Notes: generated by a model not told the origin, from the letters alone. A stretch of 64,000 nt of DNA from Phoronis australis (GCA_002633005.1 NMRA01000059.1:4853-68852), one strand, 5' to 3'; shown: positions 22,801 through 32,650, counted from the stretch's first letter. Translations and numbers: made by a program.

Positions 22801-24237
22801 GACACGGACATTTTCTAATTGGGTCACTTTCACCAAGCTTGCCACGTTGTTTGTGTGACCTTGACCAAGCTGACCTTTAACATTCCAGCCACAAGAGTAA
22901 ACAGAACCATTAGCTATAAGAAAGAAGAGCAAGAATTTTGCACAGGTGGGCAAGCATTACGGAACCATGTTCCAAACAAACAAGAGCAACATGTAGAGTA
23001 ATTGGTATGCATCCATCATCTACAATACAAGTGGTGGAGATATACAGGATGCTCAGAAAACCAACAGCAACCCTGCTCTCTTCAATCGGATTACATGGAG
23101 CAAATTTCATGAAGATTGAAAATTGCCTCCATAAGGTGCTACAGTAGATCTGTCCAAACATTAATGCAAAGATCTCCCTTAAGAACACACCTTCCAATTT
23201 TCATGACTACTCTTCAAGTGCTCTGGCGGATGCTAAATATATATACACAAATACAATAAAAATGGTCACCAGGGGCACAGAATATGTGGAATCCGAAATT
23301 GAGCAGGTGCCATCCCCTCCTTTCTAGAAGCATATTAGCTAGAATTCACGGAGATATGAACTTGGTAGATATTGTGGGACATGCAAAGAAAACCAAATTG
23401 ATTCTAGGGGAAGCCACAATAGTCAGGCTCGTCCCAAAGTCAACGCGAGTTTTGCTCCTAAATAGCAGCATACAGAGCAACTTTCATAAAAAATCATCAG
23501 GAAAAATGATAGATATTGAGGCAGAAAGAAAAAAAACATATTACCACAACAGGGCACATAATACAGTAGTCAGACCTGTCTAAAAGTCAACATCAGTAAT
23601 GCTCTCTTCAGTAGGAACATGTACAATGAATTTCATGAAGACCCATGAAATTGGAAGATATTGAGCCTGAGATAAAAAATGCCACTAGGGGTATAACAAT
23701 AGTCGGACCCATTTGAAAATCAATGTCAGTTATGATTACCTCATTAAGAGCATATTTCCTATATTTCACAATGATTGTCAAGCGATTCAGTGGAAAAAGA
23801 AGAGGACATCCAAACTCCAAAATAATAAAAATGGTCACTAGGTTGTGTAAATTTGTCGGCATCACCTCAACAGAAACCTATTTGTCAAATTTCATAAAAC
23901 TCCATCAAGGACATACATCTTTGTGTAATACATCAAGGGTGATACATCTTTGGCAAACGGAAAAAAAACTTAGATGAACAATTAGCATGACTACTATCTT
24001 GGCACGTGGATGGGTTTCAGTGGAAAGCCGGGTTTCATTGTGGTTTTGCATATGTCAAATCCGGCTAAATTTAACCCCCAGCTTACTCGTGACATTACCT
24101 GTCAGTACAAGAGTGTGTCCACCCCCTCCAGTGACAACTGTGATGGTCTCCTCAGGTAACTGCTTGCTGCAAACAAGAGCAGGTGATGCTTTGTCCTCGT
24201 TGTGCCCCAGTCCTAGCTGTCCATAGCTGTTTGCACC
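16664..24237 (-). CDS. SERGEF: SERGEF, secretion-regulating guanine nucleotide exchange factor (whole gene, first exon missing)
   Basis: Eight mutually phased minus-strand exons encode about 360 residues of RCC1-type repeats (W/Y-G-x-N-x-x-G-Q-L-G followed by A-G-x-x-H). RCC1 repeats fold into a seven-bladed propeller. The order of blades, the entry GANSYGQLGLGH, the SNKHGQLG blade and the closing WGWNEHGMCG...GCGAGHSLA match SERGEF (DelGEF), a cytosolic RCC1-family protein linked to the exocyst and secretion, about 458 residues in human. Exons: 24237-24099, 22913-22764, 22013-21861, 20986-20916, 20022-19951, 19168-19001, 17536-17378 and 16839-16664. One exon between the fourth and fifth listed is needed by phase; the candidate at 20296-20259 does not phase canonically. 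The first exon with the ATG was not found. Introns contain minisatellites. Confidence 0.9.
17378..17536 (-). CDS. SERGEF: SERGEF exon, RCC1 blade
   Basis: Bounded by TTTCAG| and |GTATGTG, phase 1 in and phase 1 out. Encodes CGFSWGRGDYGQLGRP and KKIACGSEHCIAIS, matching the vertebrate TWGRADYGQLGR...SCGSEH blade. Confidence 0.93.
17844..18062. repeat. two short direct duplications in a SERGEF intron
   Basis: A block of about 50 bp with GTGAATACTAAAGCTCATTT occurs twice (about 17840 and 17890). A 40-bp block with GAATCTAACATTT and GAGTGCAAACAAGCAACTGA occurs twice (about 17985 and 18025). Confidence 0.85.
18131..18260. repeat. 37-bp minisatellite, 3-4 copies (SERGEF intron)
   Basis: Units with GTCAAACTGCTTCACAAG start at 18131, 18168 and 18205, with a diverged unit at about 18245. 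Related, more diverged units reappear at 18912-18985, right beside the exon boundary at 19001. Confidence 0.9.
18261..18911. other. SERGEF intron sequence, unrecognised open frame
   Basis: A plus-strand open frame (18664-18888) has protein-like composition (EIQVFEGFCVYLVSDERR) but no recognisable domain and no flanking splice logic. The rest shows nothing. Confidence 0.35.
19001..19168 (-). CDS. SERGEF: SERGEF exon, RCC1 blade
   Basis: Bounded by CAATAG| and |GTAAGTTT, phase 1 in and out. Encodes GVVYILGSNKHGQLGPGG and CLSSGWDFIVAST. The Trp usual before G-S-N is Leu here. Confidence 0.93.
19169..19710. other. SERGEF intron, nothing recognised
   Basis: Intron sequence left of the 32-bp array. 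No other feature recognised. Confidence 0.5.
19711..19850. repeat. 32-bp minisatellite, about 4.5 copies (SERGEF intron)
   Basis: Units with CAGCATGATAAATACCCACT start at 19711, 19743, 19775, 19807 and, partial, 19839. Confidence 0.95.
19951..20022 (-). CDS. SERGEF: SERGEF exon, RCC1 blade end
   Basis: Bounded by TTTCTAG| and |GTAATGAG, phase 1 in and out. Encodes NIQSVSSKIVTVAAGAFHTA, the V-x-x-I-A-A-G-x-x-H-T element closing an RCC1 blade. It joins the next exon in frame. Confidence 0.88.
20023..20915. other. SERGEF intron region holding one candidate exon
   Basis: AT-rich intron sequence apart from the candidate exon at 20259-20296. Nothing else recognised. Confidence 0.5.
20259..20296 (-). 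CDS. SERGEF: candidate SERGEF mini-exon with a one-base phase problem
   Basis: A 38-nt segment flanked by AAAAAG| and |GTAACA encodes VGDLPKKVFIKE in the frame that reads naturally into NIQSV...AAGAFHT, as expected between the neighbouring exons. However, the previous exon ends in phase 0 and the next needs phase 1, so strict GT-AG joining shifts the frame by one base on both sides. Either the exon is wrong, another exon was missed, or bases are missing in the assembly. Confidence 0.35.
20916..20986 (-). CDS. SERGEF: SERGEF exon, RCC1 blade start
   Basis: Bounded by TTGTTAG| and |GTAAGTTT. Phase 1 in, phase 0 out. Encodes SGDLYGCGSASKGQLGS, an RCC1 G-x-L-Y-x-x-G...G-Q-L-G blade. Confidence 0.85.
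20987..21445. other. SERGEF intron, nothing recognised
   Basis: Intron sequence right of the short blade exon. Overlapping open frames on both strands here are lysine-rich or low-complexity and unsupported. Confidence 0.5.
21446..21855. repeat. 33-bp AT-rich minisatellite, about 12 copies (SERGEF intron)
   Basis: Degenerate units built on CTTCATAGTATACATGTCAA and TACAATACAGAGTA repeat up to the edge of the exon at 21861, so the array nearly touches a splice donor. Confidence 0.93.
21861..22013 (-). CDS. SERGEF: SERGEF exon, RCC1 blade
   Basis: Bounded by ATTGCAG| and |GTATGAAG, phase 1 in and out. Encodes NGQLFCWGSNRYGQLGHL and DVAAGLRHSVVLA, matching the vertebrate AAGLRHAVA segment. Confidence 0.95.
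22014..22763. other. SERGEF intron, nothing recognised
   Basis: No repeat array or transposon recognised. Confidence 0.5.
22764..22913 (-). CDS. SERGEF: SERGEF exon, RCC1 blade
   Basis: Bounded by CTTATAG| and |GTTAGTTC, phase 1 in and out. Encodes NGSVYSCGWNVKGQLGQGHT and VIAAGWDFSLAAT, the vertebrate CGLNKDGQLGLGHT...ACGWDF blade. Confidence 0.95.
24099..24237 (-). CDS. SERGEF: SERGEF exon, first recognisable blade
   Basis: Bounded by TTCTAG| and |GTAATGTC. Phase 0 in, phase 1 out. Encodes GANSYGQLGLGHNED and TVVTGGGGHTLVLT, matching residues near the start of vertebrate SERGEF. The exon before it should be short and end in Trp after the start Met; it was not found. Confidence 0.95.
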
Positions 24238-25847
24238 CTAGAAAGTGCATCAACTAGTCTATGAATAAATCAAAAACAAGAGCAACGCGGAGCGTTGAAA
24301 TGCGCCCACGAATGCATCACAAATGGTGTGCTTTTAGGGTTGTTTATTTGTGTCATAAAAATGGCCATTAGATGGCGCGAAAACGTACAATCCATCCGAA
24401 AATGGAAACATGTCATTGCTTCTTTATAGAAAGCTATACACCAAATTTCGTAGAAATCCATCACGGAACTTCAGAGAAACAAAGGAAAACAGACTGAAAT
24501 GAAATTGCCACTAGAGGGCACATTGTTCATTGGATCTGCCTGAATGTCGTCATTGTCTGTTGTTAGCTTAATGTAAATACACTTACTAATTAAATTTAAT
24601 ATGGATCCTGCAAAGGGTTTAGGAGATACAGCTACAGGCACAAAACAAAACAAAGCTACCACTAGGAGCCACAGCAGTCAAAGTTGTCATCCTTAACTGT
24701 CCTCTTCACACTGAGAACGTATACGCCATTTTTCAAAACCATCCTTAGAATGATTTGGTTGATAGTGAGGTAAAAAAAGAGCAAAAACAGCCACTAGGTT
24801 GCGCAAAATACCTTCATTCCATCCGAAAACGGAAGTATAGCATCATCTCACCAATAGATGCCCATATTAAAAATTTTATGAAAATCCGTTAAGGACCTTT
24901 GAAGATACAGAGGTAAATGTAAAACTAAAATTGCCAACAGGGGGAACACCAGTAGTCAGAACCATCCGGGAATCATCGTTGTCCGTTGTCAACATCATAT
25001 GAACACACTTGTTAAAATTAGTAAAGATCCTGCAAACGGATTAGGAGATACAGCCATAAGTGCAAAAAACAAAATTCCCACTAAGAGAAGCCACAGTATT
25101 CAGTGATCAGAAATCCTCGTCACACGTCCAGTTCATAGCAAAAGCATATATGCCAATTTTCCCAATTATCCAGAAAGCGGTTAGGTTGATTGAGGGGTGG
25201 ACGCCAAAAAACAGACTCAAAAACAGTAAATATGGCCACTACGTGGTGCAAACAAGGTTGAATCCATCTGAAAACGGAAAGATATAAACACCTCACTGAC
25301 AGAAGACTGTACACCAAATTTTATGAAAATACGTTGAGGACCTTTGAAGATACAGAGGTAAACGTAAAAAAATAAAATTGCCAAAAGGTGGCACACCAGA
25401 AGTCAGATCTGTCTGAGTCGTTGTCGTCCGTTGCCATCATCATATAAATGCACTTATTAAATTTCGTAAAGTTCTGGCTAACGGTTTAGGAGATATAGCG
25501 ATAGGCACAAAAAAAACTGCCACTAGGAGGTACCACAGTAGTCGAAGTCGTCGGAAAATCATCACCAACTGTCCTCTTTATAGTAAGGACATACACACCA
25601 ATTTTCACAATCATGCTTAGAGCGGTTTGGTTGATAGAGGGGTGGACACTAAAAAACAGACTCGAAAACAGTAAAAATGGCCACTAGGTGGCGCAAACTA
25701 AGTCGAATCCATCCAAAAATGGGTGGATATCGTCATCTCACTAATAGATGCCTATATACCAATTTTGTGAAAATATGCTGAGGGCCCTCTTGGAAAGCAG
25801 TACTATCACTGAAGAGGCCACTCTCATTTTAAATATCACAATAATTA

Positions 25848-25890
25848 ATAAATAAATAAATAACAAATAAATAAATAAATAAATAACAGA
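25848..25890. repeat. (AAAT)n microsatellite
   Basis: Runs of AATAAATAAATAAATAA inserted within the last monomer of the higher-order repeat. Confidence 0.9.
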
Positions 25891-26315
25891 CCTTTGGAAA
25901 TACAGAGGTAAACGTAAAAAATTAAAATTGCCACTAGGGGGAACACCCACAGTCGGATACGTCCGAACGTTCGCTCATGCTTTTCCATCCATGAAAGGAA
26001 CATGTGCAAAACTTCATGAACATATGTCAATGGGTTTTGGAGATAGAGCAGCGAACGCTGGACAGACGCCGGACGGACGCACCCGAACGGATGGACGGAC
26101 GGACAGTTCACGGCATAAAAATCAAAAAAATCATCCATGACAAAAAATGTCACATTTCTGCACAGGAAAAACAGCACTTCTCTAATATCAAATCCGGTAC
26201 CTTCCATATAATGAAATAGAAGGTGTATAGAGACCAGATGTTAAGGACAATAAATAAACTTGCAATTTAAGTAATTTTGTCTAGTACATCAGGAAATGCT
26301 TTTTGAATAGTAAAA

Positions 26316-26440
26316 CAAAGGTGTCACTGCTGTAGTTGTACAAAGGTGTCACTGCTGTAGTTGTACAAAGGTGTCACTGCTGCAGTTGTACAAAGGTGTC
26401 ACTGCTGTGGTTGTACAAAGGTGTCACTCCTGTAGTTGTA
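26316..26440. repeat. 25-bp minisatellite, five copies
   Basis: Units with CAAAGGTGTCACTGCTGTAG repeat every 25 bp from 26316. Confidence 0.95.
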
Positions 26441-26998
26441 TAAATCAGTTTGAAGAGATGAAGGTGTTGGGAGATATGTAAATGGATATATCTTGGATGT
26501 ATGGTTGAATTACTGAATGAAATCTCTTCAAAAGGACTTGTTGATTTTTTTCTGAAAATCAAATCCCAATATCCAACTATTTTGATCAAAGTAATCACAA
26601 CTTCACTACATTCTAAATGATTTGAAGCAGAAAGAAATCACATTTCCAACCGCTACCATCACCTTAAGTTTTCACAGATGACAGGATATACAAGCATGGC
26701 TGCTTATGGTCAGTACAATAAAACGCATAGAAATAGTTGAAGGTTGATAAAATTGTGTGCTATTTGTTTTTTAATAGAAGTTTCTGGTTTATGTATTATT
26801 TGAAGATATTTTAGCTTTGATTTTGGAGACATTCTTCCAAATTAATGATTTCAGGCTATGTATGACACACTTCAACTTAGAGGTAACTTCTGAGCTTGCA
26901 AGGAACTGACAATTGATGAGTGCTTGATGCTCAACTAACACACTTATCATTACGAACATTTATACACTGAGCATGCTCTTTGAACAATAACGCAACTG
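26441..26998. other. non-coding, nothing recognised
   Basis: No gene or repeat recognised. It might hold the missing first exon of SERGEF, but no convincing candidate was seen. Confidence 0.4.
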
Positions 26999-27130
26999 TC
27001 ATTTTATTATTATTTTTATTAATGTAATATTTACAATGAGGGTAGCCCCATCAGTGCACACTGCTTTCCATGGGGGTCCTCATGTCCATTGCTTTATGTT
27101 TGCAAACCCAGACATTACCACAGGAGACAG
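26999..27130 (-). mobile_element. LINE 3' end fragment
   Basis: On the minus strand GGGGCTACCCTCATTGTAAA is followed by ATTAATAAAAATAATAATAA, the pattern of a non-LTR retrotransposon 3' end with a short-repeat tail. No coding part remains. Confidence 0.6.
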
Positions 27131-27375
27131 CAACCAAAGTCATCAGATAACAAGGGGCTAAGAACAATATAGCCGAAATCATTAATACTCTGACCTCACT
27201 GCAAAATCTAATGCTTGTACTCTTGTGAACATCGAGGCAAAAATGGCGCGAGAGACCAAATTAGCACTCATTACCGTAGTCTGAAGGAGGGGCCACCTAT
27301 TGGACTCTGAAAGAAACTGAACCAAGACACTGTAACAGCTCCCTCTGCTGCTTTCCACAACAAGATCAGCAGCTC

Positions 27376-27536
27376 TGGTCACAGACAGTGACCACCATGT
27401 CTACTGCCAGCTAGAAATGGTGGTCACTATCTACTCTGGTCACAGACAGTGACCACCATCTCTACTGCTAGATAGGCATGGTGGTCACAGACAGTGACCA
27501 CCATCTCTACTGCCAGCTAGAGACGGTGGTCAATAT
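27376..27536. repeat. tandem palindromic repeat, three units
   Basis: Units of about 55 bp centred on GGTCACAGACAGTGACC. The copy at 27479-27505 is a perfect hairpin with 11-bp arms (ATGGTGGTCAC and its complement) around AGACA. Confidence 0.85.
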
Positions 27537-28056
27537 CTGCTCTGGTTATTCTCAAAAATTAACTTTGTTATGGCCAGTTCAGACGGTAGTACTGTTTGAC
27601 TCATCTTGATTCCTGATTGTTTTCAACCTACCAGCGCTAAAGGCTTGTGCACATTTTATGTATAGGCAACACGCAGCCAATCAGCTGGCTGTACAGAGGT
27701 CTGCTGTGAAACGTGCTTCCGGTGAATCATATCTGAGCAACAATTGGCATAGTCGGCAAGCGGATGATATACCGATGAAGTACTATAGGGACCCTCGGAC
27801 TTCAGACAGCACGCTTTATGGTGATTCTAGACCAGGAGTCGAGGACCTTAGTGTGAGACAATCTTGGGGTTCGTCTGTCCGGCAGCTATCCTGGTGAGGT
27901 AAAAGTCCAGGAGTAAAATCTTGTGACGTTCCAGGAGTAGAATCTTGTGTTCATCTGCCAGGTAGCGCGCCTGTTCATAGGAAAGGGGGTTATGTTGTGA
28001 AACGTGTTTCTGGTGAATCATCTATGAGCCTCTGTTAGTCACTCGCTAACGGGCCA
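27537..28056. other. unrecognised sequence with internal duplications
   Basis: GTGAAACG-GTGAATCAT-type blocks occur near 27706 and 27998, and a CCAGGAGTA-AATCTTGTG block occurs twice near 27910. A plus-strand open frame (27658-27897) has no recognisable domain. It is probably transposon-derived. Confidence 0.4.
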
Positions 28057-28125
28057 TTGCCGCTTAGCTGAATGGTCAGCACACTCGCTGGTTAAATCAG
28101 GGTCGCTTGTTCAATTTCCAAGGTT
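28057..28125 (+). repeat. tRNA-derived SINE head
   Basis: GCTTAGCTGAATGGTCAGCA resembles a tRNA A box and D arm. TGTTCAATTTCC about 40 nt on resembles the B box. The fold is imperfect, so a SINE or tRNA relic is more likely than a tRNA gene. Confidence 0.45.
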
Positions 28126-29779
28126 GAGTAATCTCGCCTGTTATGACAGGTCCTTGTATGGCTGCGTCATACAGCATACAGGGCGATTAATTGTTTGTTG
28201 TCATAGACATAACTCTAAATTGCTAAATTAAATAACAACAATTTGTCTCTGGGGTGACGTGTACTAGATTGGCGCTTTAAGAATGAAAAGAAACCCTCAA
28301 GAGCACAACATGAGTGAAATTAGACAAGACTCAGTTCTTAAGGGTTGGTTTACCGACAAGACTGAAATTGATTTGTTACCCAGGAAAACACAACTTGTTT
28401 GCTGGTGGCTTCCATTTTGAAAAGTCCCGTATGTGAAAATATGTCACATGATTGAGCTGCTCTTTTGCGAACCTTTGTCGTTGAGCAAGGCTGATGGCTG
28501 TTCCACAGCCTCCCACTGGAAATGCTTACCTATTTCATTTCTGAAATATTTTTTATCAAAAATCAGTGAACTAAATACTTAAGCATGTTTATAAGTACAT
28601 ATTTCAATTATAAATGTACCATTTACTCATATATAGAGCTATTTCCAAAGTACTTAATTTTTCAGAGGGAGTAATAATTTCATTGAAAAGAAGAGCACCA
28701 ATGGACAAGAAGCTTTGACGGTCGTCCGCAGTTGATTCGTTGTCCATTTGAGCCGGATTTTCAGAACCAATCAACTCCGATTAGGATAAAATTTGGCCAA
28801 TGTAAGTTCACCTCAACATTTTGTGTTTACTACTAGTTCTTGTGTACATGTGCTTGTTGTTCATATTCGGATGAGTTATTAGGAAAAGGAGCTAATGTCA
28901 ACATGTAAAACATTGAAATTCGTTATGACATCCCGCCAGCCTATGTACCTAAATACCACGCACATTGCTCCGAGATTTTGCACTCACATTTGGTTGGCAT
29001 TTGACCTGTTCAGTCAATGCCGTAGCCGCAGGCTTTACTTGTTAAAGTTTATAGCCAATGGACCAGTTTTGCGACTCGATTGGGCAGTTGAAGTAGTTCT
29101 TTGTACTCACTCCTAACCTCGATACATTTCACCATTGAGTAGTTCAGTCTTCCTGACCTGGATATCAGTGGCAAAGCGCCAAAATGCAGTTGTTCTGCAT
29201 GTTCTGCGCTCTGATAATTCACAGAAAAAACAAAAATATACGCTATTACAATCCCAGTAGCTTCATTTAATGAAAATTGTGTTTTATATTGGAAATAGTA
29301 CTACTACAACACTTAATTCCATCAGAGAATAGTTCGTCTTGTAATGAAGACAGAATAATTAGGCTTTGCTCAAGACTTTAAACATACATGTGGCTCAGAA
29401 CATTTCAAACAAATTGCTCAAGATTTCCAAACCGGACTCAGTGTAGCAGTGCCATCATTTTGTTTGAATGAATATGTAAGAAATATAGAACACCCAACCA
29501 CCAGTGTCCATCTTTGGTCAACACCTTGTCAGGTGTCTGTATCTGCATTACAGTCTTGGTCCCTTAAAGACTGTATTCAAAACAACTTGTGACAGGTCGA
29601 TGGCATGGGGTGTACCGCCCGTCATCTTTGCTTTGGAATACAGTGTATGAGTGTGTATTGACTCATGCACCTATGTCAGAATTATGTGATGTGTTTTTAA
29701 AAAGGTATTTTTGCTCAAGTGTTTTGTGCGTATATATATATAAGCTTCAGAGGCACATTACCTCATCACTTGTATATGT
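28126..29779. other. non-coding, nothing recognised
   Basis: Gene-poor AT-rich stretch. No repeat array, splice-bounded exon or transposon protein recognised. Confidence 0.45.
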
Positions 29780-30868
29780 GTAGTAGTAGTAGTAGTAATA
29801 ATCTTTATTTAAAAGTCGGTGAGATCATTCGTTAGCACAAGTGCTATTATCCGACAAATTTAAAATCTACAAAATGAAAACACAGAACTAAAATACAAGC
29901 TAATTCTGCAGTACAGAGAATATACAGAACTAAACATGAATATACTGTAGTACAAAAGTACACATACATGTTATGGAGTGTGTAGACATCCGTAGCATCC
30001 GAGAGTCATCTGAGTGAAGAACCGACATCACTGCACGAGGTACATCCCATCACTACACAAGGTACATCCCATCACTACACAAGGTACATCCCATCACTAC
30101 ACAAGGTACATCCCATCACTACACAAGGTACATCCCATCACTGCACAAGGTACATCCCATCACTACACAAGGTACATCCCATCACTACACGAGGTACATC
30201 CCATCACTACACAAGGTACATCCCCATAAACATTCCATCCCCTGAAGAAGTACATCCTGAAGTGTGTAGATGCTGACAGTTCCAATCAGTGGCTGATTTA
30301 CTAGCCTTCTGTTTCTTACATAAAGTCTTGATTTTCTGCAAGCAGCCCATCCAACTCTTAACTCACGAAGTCGTTCCAAATGATAATGTTCCGATTCCTC
30401 TTGGTCCTTCTTCAGCTTCTCCCTGACCATATTCACAATTTCCGGTTTATCAGGACACAGCTTCCCTTCTGGTTTTGCTTTCCCAGCCATGACAGCTCAT
30501 TATCATGTTCATTCCACCTACTCCAGCATGGCCTGGGGTAAATATCCAGGTGATCTTTTTCAATGTTGCCTTTGTTAGGTGCTCAGTCCATTCAGCTCTC
30601 AAATGTCCACTTTCAATTTTCTTCAGAGTACTGTGAATCTGTAACAAAGATCACATGTGCTTGCCGAGTTGTTGTGACCCACTCAAGAGTTTTCACGAGA
30701 GCAGATCTCAGAGAAAAAATCATGAGCAAGAGTGGCAAATTCATTTAAGGCAGTACATTGTCTCATTACTGATGGCAATGAGTTCCACAGCAAAGTACCT
30801 TTATGGGAGATTGAGTTACACCCGTAAGTCATGGTATTAAAGCGTTTCACATAGAGCCAGTTAAACAT
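29780..30868 (-). mobile_element. non-LTR retrotransposon fragment with RNase H
   Basis: On the minus strand from right to left: SISHKGTLLWNSLPSVMRQ (about 30810), typical of the end of LINE reverse transcriptases; then an RNase H domain (about 30720-30500) with VIFVTDSQ, LRAEWTEHL and KKITWIFTPGHAGV; then a tail with RNRRLVNQPLIGTVS. The 3' end is at 29780-29830 with AATAAAG and a (TAC)n tail. Several frameshifts make it inactive. A 22-bp minisatellite interrupts the 3' part. Confidence 0.7.
30026..30226. repeat. 22-bp minisatellite, nine copies
   Basis: Near-perfect repeats of CACTACACAAGGTACATCCC within the LINE 3' region. Confidence 0.96.
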
Positions 30869-31186
30869 CTGAGACCGTATCCATGTACTTAGGAGGCATG
30901 TAAAACACTTTTAGTAAAAGTGTATTACAAAAACTTAAAATTAAAAAGTATGTGGGTGGAAATTGACTTATTTCTATAGCAAAATGTTAATCAGTGCCAT
31001 AACAATTCTGTATGTAGAGATACCGGCACATCAGTGGGTCTACATACACAAGTATGCGGTATGCAACAGTCATAACAACTTTGTTGAGGTAGTATCTTCT
31101 CACATCGTGTGCACACCCTCTAGTGGTAATAAAGAGAGTTAATACCAACAGGAAGCAGTGTGGCTGACATGTCACCTTAGTGCAAA

Positions 31187-31315
31187 ACAAGTTTGACGTA
31201 GGTGATGTCATAGGTCCAACAAGTTTGACGTAGGTGATGTCATAGGTCCAACAAGTTTGACGTAGGTGATGTCATAGGTCCAACAAGTTTGACGTGGGTG
31301 ATGTCACAGGTCCAA
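31187..31315. repeat. 33-bp minisatellite, four copies
   Basis: Units with ACAAGTTTGACGTAGGTGAT in tandem. The same array is present in copy B at 33089-33218. Confidence 0.95.
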
Positions 31316-31354
31316 CATTCTGCATGCTTCACAGGGTTCATAAAGTTTTGTGAA

Positions 31355-31790
31355 TCCATACGAGAAGTTCTTGTCTTATCGCATTTAGCCAAATAACTAT
31401 AATTAAAATATATACAATTAAATAATTCTGTTTGTAAAAATAGAAAGATTCTGAAATCTGAGTTGACTTTATACCACTCTGCCATTGGGTCATGTGATCC
31501 TGTATAATAAAGGTACATTAGTAACAAAACAATGTTATGTCAAGATGATCAAATGTCTTGTGTTATTTCTATATAAAATGTCAAGAATTATGTTAGTTTT
31601 TTTTAATTATTTAATTATTAATTTTTGTTTTTGGTATGTGACCTTATTTTTTCATAAAAATGCTAAACATCTTATTTTGTTAGTCCTTCGTGCAAAAGTG
31701 GAAAAATTTGAAAGAAAGTTTTTTGGGGGAGTAGTGCATAAAGCGTGAAATGTACATTTGAGTCAATTCAGTCAGATGGGACATGATGTT
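31355..31790 (+). repeat. dispersed repeat family, copy 3 (in duplication A)
   Basis: GCATTTAGCCAAATAACTA start, GACTTTATACCACTCTGCC, and GGGTCATGTGATCC at the position of the palindrome. A second copy at 33262-33717 is part of the duplication. Confidence 0.65.
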
Positions 31791-31795
31791 CTAAA

Positions 31796-32193
31796 TATAT
31801 ATATATATATATTTATTCAATAACTAGGCCTCCGGCCCTTGTTACAATCAAATCATCAAATACAATAAAGGTAAGTGTCAAACACTAGAAGTAAACCGAA
31901 TTCTTCTTCGCTTGAATGCGAATGCTGCTGGCCCGCAAACACAACCTCGAGCAGACTGCATCCCAACTGGCGGAGTTCAATGATGGCAGCCGACTGCTCG
32001 AAGCCGGTATCATTTATGGCCATGCTGCGAAGAGTCACAAGAAGAGCCGTGCCCGAGTGTTGTCAAATCAAATGCTTACAGGCAACGTCAGCCCTGGAGT
32101 TCTGCGCCTTCTGCTGTCACGGGGATGGTCTGGGGAGGGGAATAGTGCATCAGCATATCCCCAATGATCCTGTCCGTGACAGGTATTACAGGN
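31796..32193. other. LINE-like 3' end and unrecognised GC-richer segment, ending in N
   Basis: A (TA)n run and TTTATTCAATAACTAGGCC at 31797-31830 look like a minus-strand LINE 3' end with tail. The following 300 bp is GC-richer than its surroundings with overlapping open frames on both strands, none recognised. It ends at the unresolved base 32193, immediately before duplication copy B. Confidence 0.45.
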
Positions 32194-32650
32194 CAGTGGC
32201 TGATTTACTAGCCTTCTGTTTCTTACACAAAGTCTTGATTTTCTGCAAGCAGCCCATCCAACTCCTAACTCACGAAGTCGTTCCAAATGATGATGTTCCG
32301 ATTCCTCTTGGTCCTTCTTCAACTTCTCCCGGACCATATTCACAATTTCCGGTTTATCAGGACACAGCTTCCCTTCTGGTTTTGCTTTCCCAGCCAGCTC
32401 ATCAGCATGTTCATTCCACCTACTCCAGCATGGCCTGGGGTAAATATCCAGGTGATCTTTTTCAAAGTTGCCTTTGTTAGGTGCTCAGTCCATTCAGCTC
32501 TCAAATGTCCATTTTCAATTTTCTTCAGAGTACTGTGAATCTGTAACAAAGATCACATGTGCTTGCCAAGTTGTTGTCACCCACTCAAGAGTTTTCACGA
32601 GAGCAGATCTCAGAGAAAAAATCATGAGCAAGAGTGGCAAATTCATTTAA
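32194..32650 (-). pseudogene. LINE RNase H remnant in copy B
   Basis: Minus-strand frames carry HSTLKKIENGHLRAEWTEHL, ITWIFTPGHAGVGG and, after a frame change, AGKAKPEGKLCPDKPEIVN, the same RNase H C-terminal half as in copy A. A frameshift lies at the AGKA junction. Confidence 0.65.

Larger units (their letters stand above)
23200..26140 (+). repeat. tandem higher-order repeat with CTCF-like sites
   Basis: From about 24500 to 26000 three related monomers of roughly 150 bp alternate to give a 430-550 bp period: for example GCCACTAG-type starts at 24508, 24934, 25381 and 25931, and at 24791, 25233 and 25681. Monomers share the plan [A-run]-CCACTAGG-GGC..., a cytosine-rich patch, then AAATTT-GTGAAAAT and GGAGATACAG. 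The array ends with GGACGGACGG-type repeats near 26090. More diverged monomers start near 23200. It lies in the first intron or the 5' flank of SERGEF. Exon 24099-24237 sits within its outer, diverged part. Confidence 0.8.
30287..31795. repeat. 1.5-kb direct duplication, copy A
   Basis: Nearly identical to 32194-33717, differing by scattered substitutions and small indels. It contains the RNase H part of the LINE (minus), a 33-bp minisatellite (31187-31315) and a copy of the dispersed repeat family (31355-31790). Confidence 0.93.

Noticed and set aside
25741-26219. Open frames in the CTCF-like repeat and (AAAT)n region
   Set aside because: Low-complexity and repeat-derived.
27107-27145. Minus-strand ATG and short peptide ending in Trp as the missing first exon of SERGEF
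   Set aside because: The donor (GTTTGC) is weak, the peptide lacks the expected layout before G-A-N-S, and it overlaps a LINE 3' end.
27658-27897. 79-codon plus-strand open frame with a donor-like end
   Set aside because: No recognisable domain; it lies in a segment with internal duplications typical of transposon debris.
30014-30226. CRISPR-like regular repeats (also at 10046, 37030, 61240 and elsewhere)
   Set aside because: Units abut one another with no unique spacers, and the DNA is eukaryotic; these are minisatellites.
31875-32480. 201-codon plus-strand open frame
   Set aside because: It crosses the unresolved base at 32193, and its second half is antisense to the LINE RNase H remnant.
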